From contig JAQFWX010000170.1 in NCBI GenBank assembly GCA_027605045.1, positions 1 to 64,000 on the forward strand: DNA of 64,000 nt, read 5' to 3'. This stretch comes from Phallus indusiatus (lineage: Eukaryota > Basidiomycota > Agaricomycetes > Phallales > Phallaceae). Within the stretch, counting starts at the first letter, position 1. The number at the start of each line of letters is the position of its first letter. The translations under genes were made by a program, and so were the position numbers. A model generated the notes under the pieces. It did not search any database. It saw nothing but the letters and a program-made list of their open reading frames with translations, and was not told the DNA's origin. Shown one piece after another: positions 1 through 9,386 of this stretch.

Positions 1-1123
1 TCTTGCGGTCTTATACACAAAATATTGACGGTCTAGAAGCTCGAGTCGGACTGGTTTGCACGTCATCCGATGCAGAGAAAGCTAGGGAAGGCTAGCAACA
101 ACAAACTCAAAGTGAAGGAAATCAAGAATGTACAATTACATGGCGACATTCACCGCGTACGGTGTGTGATTTGTGCGGCTGAGACGAAATGCGAGAACCA
201 GCATTTGGCAACGTTCCGTGAAGGAACTCCGCCAGACTGTCAAGAATGCACAAAGCGATGTGAGGTTTTTTTTTGGGACTAATTTAGTTTAACATCTAAT
301 TTTCATTTTTAAAGCGGATGAACGACGTGCTCGATCAGCTCGTCCTTTGAAAGTCGGCACTCTACGACCCGCTATTGTCTTATACGATGAAAGTCACCCA
401 TTAGGCGATGACATTGGAACTATTCAAACATTAGATCTGGGAAAAAAACCAGACCTACTGATTATCATGGGAACGTCTCTGAAAGTACACGGTCTACGAA
501 AATTAGTCAAGGACTTTGCCCGTGTCGTCCATGAGCACAAAACAGGGTCCGGGAAAGTTATCTTCGTAAATAAAACCCCGCCCGCTAATGAATGGGACAA
601 CATATTCGATTATTATGTCGCTTCCGACACCGATTCATGGGTCGCCAAAGTTCTTGAAGACTGGAAAAAGACACGACCTCAGGATTGGGAGATTCAGAAA
701 ACTTTATTTGGGGACGGTCCTACGGAACAAAAAATTACGGTCGTGAAGCGCTCAACCTCAGTTCCCAAAGGTATATGCTTTCACTTATAAGAAACTGGAG
801 AAACCCTCCCTAAATGCTTGGTACAGGAAAAATTCGCAAAAACAACGCGGAAAATATCCCACCACCCCTTTATTGCCGTTTTCTAACGGTGAATTACCAA
901 CACCGCCTGTTTCTCCAAGCAAGCGTAAATCAATTGGCGAATCCGTCGAATACAGTTCCAGTCCTTCCAAAAGCGGGGTGGCGTTCTCAGGCCTATTATT
1001 CCCGACAATGAACGTGGAAGACTGTTCCAAAAGACGGTTTCCGTCAGCGAACTTGTATTTGATATGGGTAAATCAGTTCTAAGATCTAGTCCAGACAAAG
1101 AATTGAACGATGTTTTTCTATAA
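1..1123 (+). CDS. Sirtuin NAD-dependent deacetylase, Hst3/Hst4-like, 5' end outside window
   Basis: This is the C-terminal part of a class I sirtuin, which removes acetyl groups from histone lysines using NAD. Hst3/Hst4 members act in the nucleus on H3K56ac and genome stability. The sequence shows the NAD-binding 'YTQNIDGLE' motif at the left edge, the catalytic-His motif 'LHGD', zinc-ligand Cys pairs (CVIC and CQEC), and 'GTSLKVHG'. An intron at about 260-314 joins the zinc module to the second Rossmann half, and another fits 771-826. The tail is Ser/Pro-rich and ends at the stop at 1121. The frame breaks three times: near 93 (one extra or two missing bases), at the A5 run 828-832 and at the G4 run 975-978. 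Restoring one base in each of the two runs gives a continuous tail. I read these as assembly indels, though a decaying gene is possible. The Hst3/Hst4 assignment rests on overall resemblance. Confidence 0.85.
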
Positions 1124-1399
1124 CTTTTCTCTCTCACTCTCTCGACGATGTAAAATAAAATTTGTGCTTTATATTCTATATGAATTTGTTCTTTGCTACA
1201 CGTTTGGAGCTACTGCAGTGATACAAATGAGTCATTATAATTCAAGATCTGCGAAGGAATGCATGGGAATATTATCTGAAGTTGACATTTGACGAAACGA
1301 AAATTCTTGGTTGGAAAAGATAATTGCAGGGAAGGACCAACGGGGAGAGGGGGATGGATTTTTGTGAATTCAAGAACGAGGACAGACCGGTGGGAAATC

Positions 1400-2629
1400 T
1401 CATTCTGGCATGATGATTCCTCTAGAACGAAGGAGATCACGAAGTTCCGCTCGCTCCTCTTCATCGTCCTCTTCTTCCTCTTCTTCCTCTTCAGAATATT
1501 CATTATCATAATCTATTAAAGGTCACTAATTTTCGCCAAACGAGAAATTTTCATCTACCTGCGAAAGAGTGATCGCTGTCTTCATCCGGGTCCTCATCCG
1601 GGTAGTCGTTACGATAGAAATCCTCCGCTATTAGACTAAAATCAGTAAACATTTTAATGACCAAGGTAATCCATACAATTAGAATTTTCGTCATCCTCAT
1701 CAGAAGGAGAATCCGAACCTGGATCAGAATCGACCATTTCGGCATTTAACAGACTACTCCTAGAGCTATAGGATAGGAAAATTGTTAGCAATGTGACCAG
1801 AGCGAAAATCAATCAATCAAATTCTTACAGCAAACCGACACTCTCCGGCATTCGATAATCAGCAGGCATTGGACGTTGTAAATATACGTCCACCACGAAT
1901 TTATCGTCCGTATTATCATCGGTATTCGTGGTTTCCTTTCCCACTAAACAGGCTTACGAAAAGAAAATCGAAGAAAATAATTTATATAACATACATCCTG
2001 ATATGCCATCTATAATCTCCGACATTGCAGGATCTTCTTTACGCTTCCTTCGAGCTCGGGTGTCTATAACGGCGTCATACATGGCCAGTCCTTCAGTGGT
2101 TGGCTTTGTAGATGATTTATCCCTAAGAAATATGCGGCTATATATTATAGATTTCGGTGGATTCGCGAAGAAACATACTCTTCAATAGTGACGTTCTGAG
2201 CAACAGGCTTTAGAACCGTGTAGCGTTTGGTGGGACTCTTATGAGGCGCAGTGTGGTTCTGAGGTGACTTCATACTATGAGTAGACGTGGACGAGAGACG
2301 AAGGCTCTTTAAACCCTGTTCCTGCACGAGCCTTAAGATAAAGAAACAAAGCAGTCAAAAACAATAAAGGAACTAGGCGTGAGGCGCACGATTAAATCTT
2401 TGCCATATTGCGGATTGTTTGTAATCTCGTGCTCTTCAACCGTTTCTACGAACTCAAAAAGATCAGATGGTCTGGATCTTTTCTTCTTAGACTCAACCAC
2501 TAATTTTATGTAGTCAGAACTAATCGCAAGGGATAAATTAGCATAAGGATTACACAACGCATCGTGAGGTTCTTCATCGCGCCTTCGTTTTATTCGTATA
2601 ATTGTCGGTTTCAAAACTTGGGAATCCAT
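1400..2629 (-). CDS. IWR1: Iwr1-type RNA polymerase II nuclear import factor
   Basis: Iwr1 binds assembled RNA polymerase II in the cytoplasm and carries the nuclear localisation signal used to import it. The N-terminus, with ATG at 2627-2629, has the family opening 'IIRIKRRRDEEPHDAL'. The hallmark acidic motif 'FYRNDYPDEDPDED' lies near 1560-1620. The protein ends with an acidic run and 'LLRSRGIIMPE' at the stop at 1400. Intermediate exons carry a basic stretch 'ARRKRKED' and 'VVDVYLQ', which resembles the conserved segment before the acidic region. There are several short introns; the clearest is 1513-1558. The phase of the junction near 1640-1690 does not work without one indel. The gene is divergent from the SWIB gene (203 bp between ATGs) and convergent with the sirtuin. 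The family call is firm; exact exon ends are approximate. Confidence 0.85.
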
Positions 2630-2832
2630 TTGGTATATCGAAAATGAAATAAAATAAAATAAGCGGATATGCGAAAATAGGTGTCAACGGAGACAACGAA
2701 GTGAAAGTTGTGGAATGAATCGCGCAACGCGTAAAGGCGCGAAGTTCATGATGACGCCGAATTAGTCAGCAGGTGAATCAGGTTCTTTGAGTTTCCCACG
2801 GATCCCTCTTCTGTTTGCTCACCGACAAAAAA

Positions 2833-4549
2833 ATGGCTACGAGCACAAATGCTCAAGTAGGAATGGACATGCAGGCTCCTAAAGCCGCCAAGTAAGTTAT
2901 AAATTGAATTTCTTTATTTTATAAGAAATTTCACTTATCGCTTTAGACGTCGGAAAATAACAGACAAAACGATACCGAGCTCATTAGTGAACGATTTTGA
3001 AGACTCCAAGCTCTATCTCGATTTACTAGAAGCGGAGAGAAAGTTGGACTGGACAATTACAAGAAAGAAAATGGAAATACAAGATGCTATGAACAAAGTT
3101 TCTCCGGTATGCTGTATTTTCGCTGCATCCAGGACGCGTCGCTGATGAAATACGCGCTTTAATAGGTGTCTCGCACTTTGCGGATATTCTTATCACACCA
3201 CGCTGAGAGTCAGCCATGGCAACTAGGAGACAATGCTGATGTTGACCTGTCGTCTGTGGACTTTGCTTCGGGTCAAAATATCCCATCTTGGACATTCAGA
3301 GTGGAAGGACGTTTTCTGGATGATGTAAGTGAGATTTTGCCATACTGATATCAAGATTATTCAAGATTACGCAACGCTTTTGTACAGGCAAATCCAAGTG
3401 TGCAAGCTTTAAAAATACCGCCACGCAAGTTTACGTCGTTCCTAAAAGCATTAGTTATCGAGCTGGATCGTGATCAGTCGATGTACTCTGATAGTAACAT
3501 TGTAGAGGTGAGATGTTATCCTCCAATGTACGCAGTGCGCGGTAAAATCCTAACGCATCTTTAGTGGCGCCATCCTGGAACATCGCCCGACCAAGACGGG
3601 TTCGAGATCAAAAGACGTGGAGACGTTTCGGTCAAGGCACGAGTTATCCTTCATTTAAGGAGAAATCCTGACCGCCACGGACTCGCCAAACCACTGGCAG
3701 AACTACTGGATACAAAAGAAGACACGCGGACCGGGATTATTACTGCTCTATGGCATTACATCAAGGCTAATGGTCTTCAAGACAAGGTGGATAGAAAGAT
3801 AATCCGGCTGGATGCCAAGCTGAGAGCGGTTCGTGGCTTGATGTAACTGGCTTTCTCTACGCCATCCCTGACAGGTTCACCAGATTATTGACCGAGAACA
3901 GATCACCTTTCAACAACTACCCGACCTGATAAACCGGTGCCTACAGCCTCCTGAACCGGTTGTGCTGGACTATATTATCAAGTGCGTCATTTATTGAAGT
4001 AAACCCGATGCTGTCTTAATCCTTATGATCCCAGTGTTGATCCACCAAACGCAAATGGCATGCAAGCCTATGATATAGAAATACCCCTAGATGATATAGC
4101 TTTGAAAGCGAAGATGAACGTGATTCATTCAGCTATCGAGACCACAAAGCAAATCACTTCAATAGATGATGAGGTATGTAATTCACTATACCTGTGCACA
4201 TCTGCGATTAACGATATTGAATAAAAGATTGGACTGGCTGCGCAATCAATACGGAGTTCCAAAACGAGACTCGATTTCTTGACATCGTTCATTGAAGATC
4301 CCCCTCTTTCGTTAAGACCTGGTTAGAGAGCCAGTCGCGAGATTTAGACATTATCCTCGGCAACGAACAAGGTATTCGCGAGGAAGATCTCAAGGATAGC
4401 AAGTTCTTTACTTTGCCTTGGGTACGTTCTACATGGATCATTTGATGATTCCTCGCTAAGATTGTGCTCATTAGGCGGACGAGGCTGTTGCGATCCAAGA
4501 AGGTCTGCGGGTTACCAGTATTCATCGAGCCCAACATGGGACACTTTAG
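2833..4549 (+). CDS. SWI/SNF-RSC subunit with SWIB domain (SMARCD/SNF12/Rsc6/Ssr3 family)
   Basis: This is a structural subunit of ATP-dependent chromatin remodelers (human BAF60/SMARCD, yeast Snf12 or Rsc6). ATG 2833 opens a short exon followed by an intron. The next exon has the family N-terminal signature 'LYLDLLEAERKLDWTITRKK'. The middle exon holds 'WTFRVEGRFLDD' and the 'IVEWRHPG...DGFEIKRRGD' segment. The SWIB fold lies near 3650-3960 ('LAELLDTKEDTRTGIITALWHYIKANGLQD'). The C-terminus ('DSKFFTLPWADEAVAIQEGL') matches the usual BAF60 ending. At least six introns of about 50-70 bp interrupt it. The frame breaks at the C5 run 4300-4304; one more C restores the reading frame into the conserved C-terminus. 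Family length and domain order look normal. Confidence 0.88.
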
Positions 4550-4721
4550 GTCTTCTTCGTTGTGTTTTATGTTATGTACTTCCATGTTTAAGTAAATTCA
4601 ACTATTGTATATTACTGCGAATATAAGTTAGTTGCTACTTTTAAGGCTCCATTGGCAATAGTCGTAGAACAATGAATTAGCGCCAACCATTTGTCCTTGT
4701 CCCTGATCAGCCTTGTGCTCC

Positions 4722-7485
4722 ATGCCTCTCCGAAGCCTACAGCGGGACCGACTAGCCGAAATTACTTTCGATGGTGACGATGCTTGGATCACAAGAGTAA
4801 TTATTCAAAACCAGTTCGAAATGAGTTGGCGATGAGCTGAACAATTTGGCCTTCATGTTATGAACAGATTGACTACTTGAAGTCAATCGACGAATTATTA
4901 TTATGGTTTCCAAGTCGCGAACCACAAACACGACGTCCAGAACCGGCCGAGGAAGAAGGCAAGACTTCAAAATTGCTTGTGTGTCATGATTTCAAGGGCG
5001 GTTACACCGAAAGTCTTTTTGAGCGTGGCTACTCTTTTGAGTTCTGGTCAGTTGCAATCTTGTTCAAATTTGACAATAAATCAATGACTCGTCTTCGTTT
5101 CAGGCATTTGATCGACACATTTATTTAGTAACTATCTGTAACCCATAATTTGGATGCTATTTGAGGCTGAATTTCGCCCGACACAGTTTCTCGCACAACC
5201 GTGTTACTTTGCCACCCCGAGGATGGATAGAGGCAGGTCATCGTAGAGGAGTAAAAGTATTGGGAACATTGTATGCTTCTTCTATTAATAATTGTTCCTA
5301 AGGTAAAAACAGGTTGTTTCTATTTAGAATCTTTGAATGGGAGGAATCAAAAGCCGATCTTTGTAAATGTCTATATCAGGGGTCTCCTTACGGTGACCAA
5401 CCGACTTTCGTCGTCGATTCGGCCGAGAAGCTTATCCGTCTTGCTCAAGAATACGGGTTCGACGGGTACCTTCTCAATATTGAAACCGATCTTAATTTCA
5501 TACCTCCCGAAGAATTTTACACCGGAGGGGAGAAAGACAGAAAGAAAGATGAAGAAGATTTGATGGCTGAGAAGGAACTGTATGGTATGAAAGCAGTTTT
5601 AACCCCTAGGCTACGTCAATCTCGTGAAGACCGCATGCGGAAGAACGCTCGGGCCCTTGAGGATTGGACTTCGTATATCAGAAATGAAGGGAAGCGACTC
5701 GTCGGATCTCATTTCGAGATTATCTGGTAAAATTTCACCTCTTCCGTAACGAATGAAATTTTCACAGTTTGTGTAATCCAGGTACGATTCAGTGACCACC
5801 GAAGGAAAACTTCAATGGCAAGATGCACTTACTCCTCTAAACGCCCCTTTTTTCCTGGCCGCTGAAAAAATATTCACAAATTATACTTGGGCCTCACCGC
5901 CTCCTCCATCGCCGCCCGGGGAATTTCAGCCCGGGCCTGAAAGGGAGCCATCATATCATCCAAAACTTTTACAAAGTTCAGGAAATGCCAAAAGCCTAGA
6001 TCGCTCGCCGTCAGATGTATTTGAAGGTATCGACGTCTTTGGTAGAAACTGTTATGGAGGATTTGACATATCAAAATCATTGGATATGATATTTCCTACG
6101 GATCTACCTCCTCTGGGTTTGTCTGTTGCCATCTTCGCCCCGGGATGGACATGGGAACGGGCCAAGGACGATGGGACTGAACGCTCTTGGAGTGAGTGGT
6201 GGAACGACGACTTACGTCTGTGGGTTGGACCCAGTGCTGACAATCCAAACCCGACCTCTCAACCCATTGGTGCTTATTTCGGGCCTAGACAACGTTTTAA
6301 CCGAATTGGAGACCCGAAGGACATCTGTCGCCCATTTTATACAAATTTCGGCCGTGGTTCTGGGACCGCTTGGTGGATGTCAGGAAGGAAGGTTTTTGAT
6401 AGTTCAATACCAAATGATCAACTTGGAAGGTCTGGCTGGACTGATATCGGTGCCTCCTTTGCGTTACCGGATCGATTATGGCCTCAAATGCGCGCTTTGT
6501 GCCAGTCAAATTCCGGTGGCTTGCTTAAGGATGAACCCTTCGCCTTGTGGGTGATATCATTATTCAAGACGCGACGTTGATCGAGCTCGACGCATGGCAA
6601 GGAAGCACATCTCTCAAATTTACACTCGCTTCAACTACAATGCTCAATGATTCCCCCGTCCCATTTCTGACCATCCCGATCTGTACGCTGCAAAACTGGA
6701 ATCTTATCTCAGAAGGAGATGCTGTAATTGTCGTCATAATGATGAAAGTATCAGCTGCTTGGGAACATCTAGAAGTCTCTCCAGAACTCTTATGGGCAAA
6801 TGACAAACCGCATAATGTATGTTCATATATGCTTTCATGTTCTTCGACAAGGATATCAAGGAGTCATGTGACCGACGGATGGTATCGAATTGAGACTGTG
6901 TTCAAGGTCAAAGCCTCTACTGACTCTTCTTTCACAACGCCAGTCGTGGGTCTCCGGATCCTTCCCCCCTCTCGATATAGGAAACGAATCCGTCAAGCTA
7001 ATCCACATGCTCATCTTCTCATCGGATCGATCACTGTATCACCTGAACGTCAAATTGCTCCTGCCCAGTCTGGTTTAGCACACTGGAAACCTCTCAGCGG
7101 GCCAGATGAGAGCTCTCCTCTACTATGGGGATTATTGAGCTGGGACAAGGAAGAAAAGTACCGTGATTCGGGCTATTTCGACATAATAGTATCGGTTATA
7201 CCTGATCTCGACGCTGTCTCTCTCGTGAGTGCGGAAGAGGATATATATTTTTGGCTGGGGTCTTCCACAGCTGAGAAGCAGTGGAATTCTTTTGTCGTGT
7301 GTGGCTTTGATTTAACGCAGATTCCAAATTTCAGCTTAATTACTAAGGTGAAGTGACTTTTTTGTACTGGCGATAATGCACAAAATTAATTCATCTTTCA
7401 GTCTGTAACGTTTTATGTCGTTCATGTTGGTATTACGACGGAAATGCCCTTGTATAAATTGACAATGGAGATCATCAGGGAATGA
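4722..7485 (+). CDS. Cytosolic endo-beta-N-acetylglucosaminidase (ENGase, GH85)
   Basis: GH85 ENGases cleave the chitobiose core of N-glycans. The cytosolic forms process free oligosaccharides from ER-associated degradation. Visible family marks are 'LLVCHDFKGGYTE', 'RGVKVLGTL', 'FEWEESKADL' and the catalytic block 'GFDGYLLNIETDLN', whose Glu codon at 5482-5484 is the expected proton donor. No signal peptide is seen, which fits a cytosolic enzyme. Downstream come the rest of the barrel ('DISKSLDMIFPTDLPPLGLSVAIFAPGW') and a beta-rich C-terminal region. The last intron follows 'LITK' at about 7348 and the stop is at 7483-7485. The frame breaks at the GGG run 6549-6551; one more G gives 'FALWGDIIIQDATL', a continuous protein. 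The first-exon junction near 4773 also has a one-base phase problem, so the ATG at 4722 is probable but not certain. Confidence 0.88.
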
Positions 7486-7909
7486 AATAATTTACTTGTT
7501 ACTAAATTCTATCATGTTCGTGAAAAAAAAAAAAAAAGTAAAGGCTTTACGAAAGTAACGAGCGCAATGGCAGTTTGGCGTTCATGCCATGGCCTCTGAG
7601 GCTAAAACGGTAGACATACAAACCCGTACACCTGTGGACTAGTCGTACTACATAATCTGCATAAATTACAACCGGAACTTGAGATATTTTGTGATCGAAA
7701 GTATTATTTGCTTTTGATGATTTTGGTATGTTTACTACTTGGCCGCTTTTTCTGACCGATATTATCAATATGCAACGCCTATTCGCGCTTCCAAATATCA
7801 CAGGTATTAAAAGATTTGCGTGCGGAATTTTTCATTTCCCGCAATCTGAGTTTATAGGCTCTACCCCGTTTTTTGATTTACCACCACCATCGCCGTAATC
7901 ATCACCATC
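7486..7909. other. Intergenic, no recognised gene
   Basis: This stretch contains a poly-A run near 7525 just after the ENGase stop and several short ORFs with no recognisable similarity. It ends with 'ATCACCATC' (7901-7909), which directly abuts the inverted-repeat element. Confidence 0.5.
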
Positions 7910-7911
7910 TA

Positions 7912-8112
7912 CACGCCCGGACGATAAAAGTGAGATTTTTTGCGATTTAATCACTCAAGATTTTTTGCCTAATTTCTTGAAAAACCTGAGTTTTCTTGTA
8001 CGATTTTGTGAATTCGTCGGTTAGAGAACTCTCATTAAATTTTAATAAATTTTCAAAGTCAGTACATGATCCCGAAATTTGGCAATCGGCACGGCAAAAA
8101 TAATTCCGTTCA
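7912..8112 (+). repeat. Left terminal inverted repeat (201 bp)
   Basis: This arm begins CACGCCCGGACG and ends CCGTTCA. It pairs with 9171-9374 in opposite orientation over its full length. Confidence 0.85.
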
Positions 8113-8137
8113 GGCGTAATTAACATATACATGAAGC

Positions 8138-8226
8138 AAAAAAATTGAAGCACCCAGAGAATCGAACAAACGACGCAGCATTGTCTGAATAAAGCCACTC
8201 GCTTTAACCACTAGGCTACAAAACCC
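8138..8226 (-). other. tRNA-like pol III promoter relic (A box, B box, T-run)
   Basis: On the minus strand an A-box-like TAGCCTAGTGG (within 8204-8218) fits the TRGYNNARNGG consensus. About 40 nt further on, a B-box-like TGTTCGATTCT (8158-8168) is close to GGTTCGANTCC. A run of seven T's follows at about 8138-8144 and would serve as a pol III terminator. D-arm and T-arm pairing is poor and no clean cloverleaf forms, so this is not a functional tRNA gene. It looks like the head of a tRNA-derived SINE or a degenerate tRNA within the inverted-repeat element. Confidence 0.45.
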
Positions 8227-8403
8227 GACGGAAAGTTCTTTTTCACTCAACGTATATTAACCGCATGTTGAAAAAAGCGCTTGAGCTTTTCCGTGTCGTG
8301 TCACCGAGCCGCCCCCGTCAGTGTCACGTGTTGGTTTGATCTTCGAACTTAGCCATTTTCATCTTTGCAACCTCCTTCCTCCTTTGCCCAATCTTCGCCT
8401 TCC

Positions 8404-9098
8404 ATGGACAGCTTCTCACACGAAGAGATTTTCGCGCGCACCAAAATTCAATTCCGAAATCCTTCTCACGGGGTGAGTTCTGCTCAATAATACTGCTCGA
8501 ATTTTGAGCCGTGAAATTTGAAATTTGCAAGTCCACGCTTGAGGTGATCATTTCCTTGCCTGCACTTGATAAACAGCGTCCACCAAAGGTATGAACTACA
8601 TCCTAAAATGTTCCTCCAGAACTAAGTCGTAATTATTAGCGTCCCTTCACATTCGTAAAACATGTATACATGTTTCCATTCCAGATTGGCGTCCACGAAA
8701 TCCCATCCTCCTCCGACGACTGGTCATGGCTTGCGGTTGAGGTTTACTGCTGGATGGAGTCCAATCTCTGTCACCGTCGGACAGATGAATGGAGATGGGC
8801 CGTCAACTTCTTCTGGATTTGCTGCTCCGCAGTTGACCTGGAAGATTTTATTCCAGTCCACGGTGTATCCCTTTGGAATCGAAACATTGTCCCTCTCTGC
8901 GGTGAATTTATTAGGGAAGTAAACTACCGAATTTGGAATGTTGGAGGACGATGCTATAATGATTGCATTGCGGCCCTGAAGGATTGGTTGGAGCTGAAGG
9001 AAAAATGGATAGATGAGGGTGTTGATATTGATGAATTCCAACGTCGCATTGAATCCTATGAGCTACGATGTAATTGTATTTGTATTCATGATACCTAA
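8404..9098 (+). CDS. Uncharacterised 179-aa protein, cargo of the inverted-repeat element
   Basis: Three exons fit GT-AG rules with all junctions in phase 0: 8404-8472, 8532-8588 and 8685-9098 (donors GTGAGT and GTATGA). They give a 179-residue protein with no internal stop. The N-terminal part reads 'MDSFSHEEIFARTKIQ'. The middle is rich in Trp and Cys ('DDWSWLAVEVYCWMESN', 'WRWAVNFFWICCSAVD'). The C-terminus is acidic and helical ('ALKDWLELKEKWIDEG') and ends in a Cys cluster 'LRCNCICIHD'. I do not recognise the family, and it shows no transposase catalytic triad. A CACGTG box lies 79 bp upstream of the ATG. The gene sits wholly between the two inverted arms, so it may be captured host sequence or an element-specific gene. 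Confidence 0.6.
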
Positions 9099-9170
9099 TT
9101 CTCATATATATGTTCGCTCAACTTCATAAGGCTGTCACACGTCGCGCGTTCATAGTCACATGCATCCACT

Positions 9171-9374
9171 TGAACGGAATTATTTTTGCCGTGCCGATTG
9201 CCAAATTTCGGGATCATGTACTGACTTTGAAAATTTATTAAAATTTAATGAGAGTTCTCTAACCGACGAATTCACAAAATCGTACAAGAAAACTCAGGTT
9301 TTTTTCAAGAAATTAGGCAAAAAATCTTGAGTGATTAAATCGCAAAAAAATCTCACTTTTATCGTCCGGGCGTG
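9171..9374 (-). repeat. Right terminal inverted repeat (204 bp)
   Basis: This is the inverted copy of 7912-8112, three bases longer because of two longer homopolymers. It is followed by TA and then ATTACCATC. Confidence 0.85.
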
Positions 9375-9386
9375 TATATTACCATC

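Larger units (their letters stand above)
7910..9376. mobile_element. Inverted-repeat-bounded element carrying a cargo gene (Pack-MULE-like or other non-autonomous DNA transposon)
   Basis: Two arms of about 200 bp, 7912-8112 and 9171-9374, are inverted copies of each other. They differ, as far as I can align by eye, only in two homopolymer lengths (T6/T7 and A5/A7). The outer ends read TA-CACGCCCGG on the left and the complement on the right, so a TA dinucleotide flanks both ends. A near-perfect 9-bp direct repeat also flanks the element: ATCACCATC (7901-7909) and ATTACCATC (9378-9386), 8 of 9 identical, with one extra T on the right. Long inverted arms plus an approximately 9-bp duplication are typical of Mutator-like elements. 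A TA duplication would suggest Tc1/mariner. No transposase is inside; the interior holds an intact gene and a tRNA-like promoter relic. The near identity of the arms suggests recent activity. Confidence 0.75.

Noticed and set aside
8138..8226. Functional tRNA gene
   Set aside because: A and B boxes are present but acceptor, D-arm and T-arm pairing fails, so no cloverleaf.
7912..9374. Tc1/mariner element
   Set aside because: TA flanks both ends, but the arms are far longer than usual, there is no DDE transposase, and a 9-bp near-duplicate also flanks it. It is left as an alternative and not called.
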